Shown piece by piece: positions 57,200 to 64,000 of a stretch of 64,000 bases of DNA (position 1 is its first letter; every line of letters starts with the position of its first letter). A program made the position numbers and the translations under genes. The stretch is from positions 5,698,109 through 5,762,108 of the forward strand of contig JABAKD010000024.1 in assembly GCA_012845835.1 (NCBI GenBank), in the 5' to 3' direction. The notes under the pieces are model-generated. The model was not told the origin of the DNA. It did no database searches and worked only from the letters and a program-made list of their open reading frames with translations. This stretch comes from Undaria pinnatifida. Lineage: Eukaryota > Sar > Phaeophyceae > Laminariales > Alariaceae.

Positions 57200-58600
57200 T
57201 TTTCACTATGAAACATGGGTTCCGGACATTGCGCTGTTGGAGCATATTGCAAGAGTGGGGGTTCCAGTGGACGTTGGGCAGAAATGCAATCTGCTAGAAC
57301 AGGAAATCGCACACGGAAATCACCCAAGCGCGAAAAAATGCGAGGCCGAGGTGAAAGCGGAGGTGATCGCGTATTTGGCACGCGGCAGACCATTGGTATT
57401 TCTCTTGGGACAAGCCGGAGGCATTCGGAGGCTAAGGATATGACCGGTGGCGGTGGTCGAAGAAAACGATAAGCGCTGAACAGTGCACGATATGGCGTTT
57501 GGAGGCGGCCGGGAGAAGGGAGAGAGGGGACCGGTGAATGAAACGACAGAGTGGAGCAAAGTTGTCGAACGGGTGTTGGCAGAAGTAATTGACGATATTT
57601 ATATAGCGGATTCTGGGGCTGTGTGCCAAGTTCGGCACGGGGAGGAGGATTCGCACCCAGAAAATGGACGTCAGGAGCTCTTTTCGACATGTTAGATTGG
57701 ACCCAGCAGGGGCGGCGTCTTTTGTCTGTGTTGTGACGGATAATAATGTAGAAGACACGTGTCTGCAGTTCATGGTGGACGGGGGAGCCCATGGTGGTGG
57801 GGGGTAGTGGCGAACGCGATGCAGAACGCGCAGTGAAAAACGACAAGGGCGACAGCGGTGTTATAATCGGCAAGGCAGAGCAACCTCGCATGAACAAATT
57901 GCACCTATGACGGGGGGAAGGTGGAGTCGTTTCTGGTTGGGTGTGAAATGCCGTGAATGGAGGGGAGGGGGCAGAGGATAGGGCGGGGATATCGTTCTTA
58001 ATGGTGACCATATCTCGGTGGAGGTACAGCGCGGGTAGAAGAAAGGGGGGGGATCTTTGGACCTGTCTAAGTCGTTGGCATCAATACTTTTTCATGCGAA
58101 GGTGGAAAGGGGAGTGGGGGGGAACCGCTGTTGTCGCATGCCTGGTATCACGGTAACGGACAGGGCACGACAGCAGAGAGTTTTAGGATTTACGTGGATT
58201 ACGGAGGTGACGTCAATTTCGTTAACATCACCGAAGTTAATAGACCTGTAGAAGAAGTTGGCGGCGTGGCCAGCGACGAGGGAGACTGCAACAGTGTAGG
58301 AAATGCTGGTATTGGCGGGAAAGTTACACCGTGCGGCTTTTGTTGTCCTGCCGGGAGGTATCTCGCGCGTTGGTTCCTGCAGCTTAATAAGCTGCATGTC
58401 GATGGGGAGAAAAGGACCGGGTGGGGGGGGGGTGGAAAAGGCGTCAGGAAAGCGCAGACGAACAGAGTATTGAGAGTGACGGAAGGGTTCAAGGGGGACG
58501 TGACGTTGGAAGAGATGATACGTACAACAGGAGAACACCAAGGAAGGGGAGAGGATAGCAGCTCCGTTTGATCGGTTGGTGATACAGACCGGAGAAGATG
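57200..58600 (+). pseudogene. reverse transcriptase remnant, second YR element
   Basis: The frame at 57237 carries LEQEIAHGNHPSAKKCEAEV, then KAEVIAYLARGRPLVFLL and GIRRLRI, matching the conserved start of RT in this lineage (NHPSA, a basic helix, GR-hydrophobic, GLR). Later, 58131-58571 includes RIYVDYGGDVNFVN and PAGRYLARWFLQLNKLH, the thumb-region motif of the same lineage. The catalytic motif near 58000 cannot be read in one frame. The middle 500 bp is too decayed to align. Confidence 0.55.
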
Positions 58601-58699
58601 TGGTTTTCAGAAGCACCATAGGAAGCTATTGGGGTGGGGTGTTTGGAAACGGGTGTGTAATGGAGGTACCAGCAGACGGAAGAAGTAGAAAGGCGGACG

Positions 58700-58966
58700 G
58701 CACAGAATATGCGTGGGAAAGGCGAAAGGATAACAATTAACCTCTTAGAGCTGATGGCATTGGTAGTGACAGCGCACGTAATGATAGTGACGAAAGGAGA
58801 CAGGCGAGAGAAGGAAGGGTCGGCGACGTCGATGAGGGGGGACAATTGGTCGGCGGTGCAGTGGGTGACTGACTGCCAAGGAAGGGGAAGAGAGGAAATG
58901 AGGGCAGGGGCGCTGATGAAGGTGCTGGGGGCATTGGAAGCGCAAGGGGGGGAAGTTTTCAAGTAA
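58700..58966 (+). pseudogene. RNase H remnant, second YR element
   Basis: The frame reads ITINLLELMALVVTAHVMIV, then MRGDNWSAVQWVTDCQGRGR and AGALMKVLGALEAQGGEVFK to a stop. The pattern NLLEL...MRGDN.SAVQWV...ALM..LG.LE is the characteristic RNase H core of YR retroelements of this lineage, with the Glu (LLEL) and Asp (RGDN) kept. The next motif is visible in another frame as VDTRLADRK (about 58984), with Asp retained. Confidence 0.8.
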
Positions 58967-59286
58967 CGCTCATGTGAGGAGTGTAGACACCAGACTTGCA
59001 GACAGAAAAACTAGGGGGGAAGACAGAGGAACTCCAAAAGAACCTGGCGAAAGAGAGCCCCCAACCTGTTTGGCAAGAGCTGGGGAAGGAGGAACAGCGG
59101 ATGCGTTCGGAGACTTTGCGAGAGGATACGCCTTTGTACGGGTTTGATGTTATCTAGCCAAAATTACGAGGGGAATGGGAGGATGTGAGTACGTTGGAAG
59201 AAAGGAAGAACTGGTTCGGGGAAGAGATAGGATAGACGGGGATGGTTAAAGAGCTGGTACAATACATGGCATTCTGCTTTGCGGTG

Positions 59287-60118
59287 AACAAAATTAAGAG
59301 GCAACAGTTGTGGTAAATGCGTAGCGGTCATTTCCTACGATGAGCAGTGGGTGGGCTTGCCATTGTCCATAAGGCGCGTAAGGGTGAAGGAGGCAAGGCA
59401 ATGAATGAAGAGGCCACACGTGGAGAGCGAAAGTTGACAGCGGGTAATGAGACCATCGCCGTGGGGGGTGCTGCCGGAGATGAAAGGTGGCCGCTACGAT
59501 TGGGGAGTGTGGGGGGGGAAGCGATGACGATAGGACTGATGCTGACACACCTGCCACTGCTGAGGGTGTCAGAGTTGTTCGCGGAGGAGAATTGAGTATT
59601 TCACGAAGTATATTGCCTACAGAGGGGGGACATGGCCATTTTCCGAGGGGGTCGGCAGATGAGAAGAGGGCGAGAAAAAGAGGCGGACAAAGTGGAGATC
59701 AGATTTGAAGGGTCGAAAGAGGAGAAAGGAAGAAAAGCAGCGGTTCTAATGAGGACGAAAAAGTCGAGAAAAAGGGGAAGGGGGCGTCAGGAGAAGGAGG
59801 GGAAGTGGAGCTTCTGGGGGAGCTGTTCACGATGTTCAACGAAGAGCAGATAACGGAAGCAGCGCCGCTGAGGACCTTGTAGATCGGAACGGAATGGGGT
59901 GTGTGGGAAGGGTATTTTTCTGAGGAGTGAAATTAGAGGAGTTGCAGAAAAATGGAGCCAAGAAGGAAGGGAAGGGGGGAGACTATTTCAAAAGCGTCGT
60001 GCTACATTCAAGGACAATCGGTGGAACGATAAAACTGTCGGTGGGAAGGGCGAGCGATGCGGTGATCCAGAGGGAGTGACGGTGGGCATCGAATACATTT
60101 ATGGGGTACATGAGAGGT
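59287..60118 (+). pseudogene. tyrosine recombinase remnant, second YR element
   Basis: Successive frames give FAEDGLPLAMEKR-unlike but lineage-typical pieces: VYCLQRGDMAIFRGGRQMRR (about 59608) and ADKVEIRFEGSKEEKGRKAA followed by VLMRTKKS (about 59683-59765). These are the core beta strands and Lys/Arg region of the recombinase that normally follows RNase H. The C-terminal catalytic His-x2-Arg and Tyr could not be read; the last frame (59899-60117) is too altered. The order RT-RNase H-recombinase supports the identification. Confidence 0.55.
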
Positions 60119-60279
60119 AATTTGGAAGATCCGATATAGGTGTCGCAATCTGTAGTAGAAGGAAGGGGGTGGGATCGCCAGCCAGGGCAAGGGACAAGGT
60201 GGGAGAGGAGGGGGGGGGGGATGTTGCGAAATGAGAGAGTTACACGTCAACAGTAGGACTATGAAACGCGACCTCTTGC

Positions 60280-61035
60280 TGGGAGTGTGCGCGAGTGTAG
60301 GCGAGTGTAGCCTTGGCAGGCGTCTCAGTCGCGTTTGTTCTGCTTGGAGGATGTGTGGAGCAGGGCGCGGGGTGCTGGAAGCGGGGGCATGTACACCCCC
60401 CCCTACCCCCCTAGCGTTTTTACCGCCCCACGCGAACAGACATTAATACAATAAAAAAATCGTGAATCAGGGACCAAGGTGTAAGGTTGTTAGACAAACT
60501 GGTGTTTGGCCATAGATGGGAGAAAAATGCAAGAAGACATGCAACTAAACATGCAGTATAGAATACGGACGTATGTATGTAACAGGGGAAAAGGGGGATG
60601 GTTCCAGGGATTGGTACTCGTGGGCAACTTCGTTTGCATTGGGACGGGAGCATGTAGGTACAGAACGCTGTATTCGTGGACAGATAGGTGACCACGGCAA
60701 GGAGAAGGCAGACAGCAGTAGAGGCAGCCAACAACGAAGATTAGACATCAGAAAGTGAGGGTTCGGTTCAAATTTCCCCCCCCACCTTCCTGTAACCTTC
60801 ACGAACGGATGGGGAAACAGTTGTTGGGTCGTGTACACTGAATGTGGGCGACAGTAGCATGGAGAGGCGTGTCGGCCGCGTTCGATTCTTCGGACGATGT
60901 GTGGAGCATGGCGCAGGGTGCCGGCGGTGGGGGTGTGTACACCCCCACCGCGTTTTCACCGCTCCACGCGAAGAGGCATGAATACAAGCAGAAAAATCGC
61001 GAATCGGGGACCAAAGCTTTATGCTATGTTTGACA
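60280..61035 (+). repeat. ~205-bp direct repeat pair
   Basis: Copies at about 60280-60495 and 60830-61035 share a GATGTGTGGAGCA motif, GGCGC(A/G)GGGTGC, a run reading ...GTACACCCCC..., CCGC(C/T)CCACGCGAA and AAAAATCG(T/C)GAATC(A/G)GGGACCAA. They are 545 bp apart, just downstream of the second YR element, and could be its terminal split direct repeats. No copy was found at the element's left side. Confidence 0.8.
60924..60951. repeat. 28-bp palindrome
   Basis: GCGGTGGGGGTGT and ACACCCCCACCGC are exact complements separated by GT. It sits within the right copy of the 205-bp direct repeat; the left copy has a decayed version near 60390. Confidence 0.9.
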
Positions 61036-61039
61036 ATGC

Positions 61040-62480
61040 GAAATTGTCATACAAGTAGCCAAGGAATATATCATGTTACAATAGGGGAGTCACCTCAAAA
61101 AATGCTGTTTCGCGGTTAGCACCGGTAGGGTTACATGCTCGACGCCGGGATTTTCACATCCACGATGTTTATATCACTGCTCAAGTGGTTTGCCTGCCTC
61201 TGTCCCTGTTTTTTCGTCCGGCTTTCCCGCAATCTTACGCCAAAGACGTTGCCCTGGTGTATGATGTATAGCCTGCGCCTTTTTCGTGTGCCGCACCAAG
61301 CGAGCGTGTACCAGTTTATATTTCCAACAGCGCCCCAATACAATAACACAACAGCTGCCCTGTAACATGTTGAAGTCACAAGGCCGTATTGCGCTTATCT
61401 ATATTTCTGGGGCTTTTGCTTACGACCAGGAGTCACAAAGTGTTTGCTTTTTATCCCTGCAACCTTTGCACCTTGCCCCGCTTTATGATGGGCTATCAGT
61501 GTCCCGTTCATGCCCTCTATGGGTCTACGCTCGTTTAGTTTGATCCCTTTGTCAAACCTCATCAACCATCACGACTGTTTTTTTCTGTTTTTGGATCTTC
61601 CAATTGTATGAACCAGGTATGTTCCAGGTAGTATCTGATATTTTGATAGCTGTTTTTCCCCGTTCCCGTCTCGTTTGTTGCTTTTCGTGCGTGTGTGTGA
61701 AGAAATACGAAAACCTCACGTGCACTTCGACGACCGCGTTGGCCGGAGCGAAACAAACGCTTCAGGGACACTTAGCGATGCCTCCCACATTATTATACAG
61801 CAGCAGTATATATACTTTCCGTCGATATATCTTTCAGCTCCTTTCCTTCTACGCCTGGAATAAGTATGCCGTACTTTGCTCGGCTGACTGCATACAATTA
61901 AATTCGTGCACAAAATTTCGGCTGTTACTCGGGGAAGGCTCCGCAGCTTTTCTTGGACTTTTTTTTGGCATTTGCAGTGCTAGCCTGCGATGAAGATCAC
62001 CCCTCGGCCCCAGATTATCTCGTTTTGATCCCCGACCCCGACCGTGTCGGAGAAGGTCTCGGGCGTGCTTGCACCGCGCACGGGCTGCCTCTCTGACTGT
62101 ACTCGTTATTCGAAAAATCATTTCAAACCCATCAGCTGTGAGGTTGGCCAATCGAGCGGTTGACCCTGAGTTCCAACAGTCACGCGGTCGAGATTCAACA
62201 GGCTGTGCGATTCCTGAGTCTCGTGGCTAATACGTACCTGGTATATAACAGGAGTACTCGCATACAGGGGAAAAGAAAAGAAACAGGTCCAGATACTTAT
62301 GGTCGGATTGTAAAGAAAGGATGATAAAGCAGCAGTACGTAGACGTAGACAGGGTGGTTTGGCGTTTACTGCTGCTGATGTTGTCGTAGTCCCGCGATAC
62401 TGCACGCCGGTACTCGTATGTACCTGCCATAAATATTGCTATCATAGACCTCAGGCTGATCGGGCACTTTTTCTAATATC
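61040..62480. other. no recognisable gene
   Basis: Mixed sequence with short frames on both strands. Some plus-strand frames are hydrophobic (61135-61365) but without motif. Nothing can be assigned. Confidence 0.4.
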
Positions 62481-62496
62481 CGGACCTCCCTCGAAT

Positions 62497-62685
62497 CCGA
62501 CCGTCTTTCCGTGCGGTTTCTTCGCTGAGGCGTGCCCCCTCCTCGCCTGCAATAGACGGTGTCTGTCGTTGATCCGCTCGCTAAGCGCTGTAGTTGCCCG
62601 CGCGAAGCCTTGGTATCGAAATCTACGGCGAGGCCTCCGAAACATCCTTCCCTGCGAGCGTTTCGGCGAATTTTCTACGGGCAGG
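62497..62685. repeat. dispersed GC-rich repeat, copy 2
   Basis: Matches 8196-8375, with the shared core TTTCTTCGCTGAGGCGTGCC and conserved minus-strand peptide LQARRGHASAKKPHGKTV. It is followed about 90 bp later by repeat family C. Confidence 0.7.
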
Positions 62686-62771
62686 GCCTATGTACTCGCC
62701 AGTTTTTTTTTCAGCGGGCCGTGCTCTATGAAGTCCCACCCATTGTTGTGGTTCTCACATTAACTCCCATA

Positions 62772-63285
62772 ATCAAGTCCGTGGTCACAGAACAGGCTCC
62801 AGTCACGCTGGAGCTGAGCAATACCGCAAGCAAAAACACAAACAAAGTATAGGTGGTACACGGATATAACACAGCTGACGCAATTCATACCTCCAGCAAA
62901 CACATAAAAAAGTGAAATCGGGAGTCAACCCGACGATGTGCCAGGTCCATACTTGTACTGGTGCAAACATCTCACTACTACTCGCGCCAGAAAAAACCGA
63001 TTTTACCGCTTGCCACCCAAGAAAGACGGACATGCCTATATTGCGCGTAGTACACTACGCATGCGAACGACAGACGCAAGTCAACTGGGAAACTAGAATC
63101 AAAAAAAACAACAAAGAAGAAGAAAACAAACATTATGACAAGAAACTTGCAAGAAAACAAAAAACAAAAAAGGAAAGGAAGGAAAGAAATAAAAGAAAAA
63201 CAAGAAAAGCAAGAAAAGACATAACTCGAAGAGGAAGCAAGGAAAGGAAAAGAGAAAATATGTCATACTAGCAGACCTTAAGAAC
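62772..63285 (+). repeat. dispersed repeat family C, copy 2
   Basis: Matches 33440-33905 in order and orientation, including CGATGTGCCAGGTC, ACTACTCGCGCC, CGCTTGCCACCCA and the purine-rich AAAGAAAG tract (63090-63255). Confidence 0.8.
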
Positions 63286-63299
63286 TGACTAAGACGGCC

Positions 63300-63496
63300 A
63301 TGGTAAGGGTCGGCTACCAGGTCGGGCTTGGTATTGGGGACGCCTGCACGGGGGGCTCTTTGCTCGGACTTGAGAGAACGTCGAACTACCCCCTAGAACA
63401 CATGCCACCCAAGCTTCGCTCATACCTGCCATCTATAAAAATTCCAATGTTGGGGGGATCTACCCCGAAAGTGTTACCCTACAAAGATCTCCTGTA
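63300..63496 (+). CDS. possible exon, unknown protein
   Basis: A frame from ATG 63300 reads MVRVGYQVGLGIGDACTGGS, LLGLERTSNYPLEHMPPKLR and SYLPSIKIPMLGGSTPKVLP, with a balanced, globular-looking composition. It reaches a consensus donor, CCT then GTAAGT, at about 63494. Without splicing it stops one codon later. No acceptor or family is recognised, and the ATG lies at the edge of repeat family C. Confidence 0.25.
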
Positions 63497-63810
63497 AGTT
63501 CTGTAGGACATTCATACCCGTACCCGGAACTTCTGGAACTTCTGTACGACATTCATACCCGTACCCGAAACACCTGCAAGTTCTGTACGCCCGTGCCCGC
63601 AACACACGGGGTACTGGTACAGCATTGGTATACCTGCTGAGAACTTCTGCGAGTTCTGTACGCCCGTGCCACAATACCCGGAACTTCTGGAAGTTCTGTG
63701 AGACTTACGTACCCGTTCCCGAAATTTCCAGAAGTTCTGTAGGAACCCCGTATCCTCACCCGGAAGTGCTGCGAGTTCTGTAAGACTGTGGCTCAATACC
63801 CCGGGTACGG
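63495..63810. repeat. ~55-bp degenerate minisatellite
   Basis: About six imperfect units containing AAGTTCTGTA or GAGTTCTGTA, then a CATTCATACCCGTACCCGGA-type segment and GAACTTCTGG. The array begins exactly at the donor-like GTAAGTTCTGTAG. On the minus strand it encodes diverged repeats with GYGYECRTE- and GTGMNVLQ-like peptides, a consequence of the repetition rather than evidence of a gene. Confidence 0.85.
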
Positions 63811-64000
63811 TATACGCTTGTAATAATATCCTGAGCGGCGGGTACAAACTGTAAAATTTGAAAACTAGGGTTGAGCGAATTCTGACGTCATGTCTCGTGT
63901 TGTTCATTCTGACGTCGCCTCTCTTCCATGACGATGCCGTCACACACCCCCAGCACGAAATTTCACAGAAGCAAACTTCCCCACCAACACACAAACACAC

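Larger units (their letters stand above)
54900..60250 (+). mobile_element. second tyrosine-recombinase retroelement, G-biased, highly decayed
   Basis: Remnants of RT, RNase H and recombinase occur in order on the plus strand, spread over many short frames. The recognisable strings differ from those of the 16-22 kb element and belong to another YR retroelement lineage. The entire block is rich in G and poor in C on this strand. Left of 57.2 kb are frames that may be ORF1 (55968-56261, a helical charged piece of 97 codons). The left boundary coincides roughly with the compositional shift. Every domain has multiple stops or shifts. Confidence 0.7.

Noticed and set aside
57076-58011. 311-codon minus-strand frame, the longest on that strand
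   Set aside because: It is the complement of the G-biased YR element; Pro/Ser/His-rich composition follows from C-rich sequence and the RT remnant lies on the plus strand.

Overview
This window looks like nuclear DNA of a eukaryote with a large, repeat-rich genome. No bacterial gene packing is visible, reading frames are short and broken, plausible GT-AG introns occur, and most recognisable protein sequence belongs to retrotransposons. The mix of retroelements (two lineages of tyrosine-recombinase retroelement, a Copia element primed from the anticodon region of initiator tRNA-Met, and a LINE) together with long G or C runs fits a stramenopile such as a brown alga or oomycete. That assignment is inference from family resemblance, not from a marker gene.

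Layout. 0-9 kb: decayed sequence with a gag-like relic (1.36-2.15 kb), a dispersed repeat that recurs next to the Copia element and another that recurs at 62.5 kb, and a duplicated minisatellite (8.54-8.96 kb). 9.1-10.14 kb: a TA-flanked terminal-inverted-repeat element with a near-perfect 70-bp palindrome. 10.26-11.1 kb: a GC3-rich broken frame. 11.78-15.7 kb: a degenerate satellite with a higher-order period of about 450 bp. 16.3-22.3 kb: a DIRS-like tyrosine-recombinase retrotransposon (gag-like, RT, RNase H, recombinase) broken by stops and frameshifts. 22.4-22.9 kb: tandem repeat copies. 22.95-25.9 kb: 5' part of a Copia element (LTR, primer site, gag-protease, start of integrase) with no 3' half. 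26-34 kb: mostly unassigned DNA with dispersed repeats. 34.1-35.9 kb: a LINE reverse transcriptase on the minus strand.

36-44 kb holds the best candidate host gene (38.2-43.9 kb, plus strand). It has a signal peptide exon, several phase-compatible Cys-containing exons, and a last exon with a transmembrane helix and short tail. Its first intron carries nested repeats. 44-54 kb has scattered coding-like exons, of which only one is recognisable: half of a C2 domain on the minus strand at 52.3 kb. It also has a GGAAGC-rich repeat cluster and more dispersed repeats. 54.9-60.9 kb is strongly G-biased and contains a second, different tyrosine-recombinase retroelement in an advanced state of decay, followed by a 200-bp direct repeat pair. 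61-64 kb has further repeat copies, a possible exon and a minisatellite.

The retroelements are independent insertions and do not form a pathway. No complete, obviously functional gene was found. The intact-looking items are the Copia gag-protease frame and, as a spliced model only, the membrane-protein gene.
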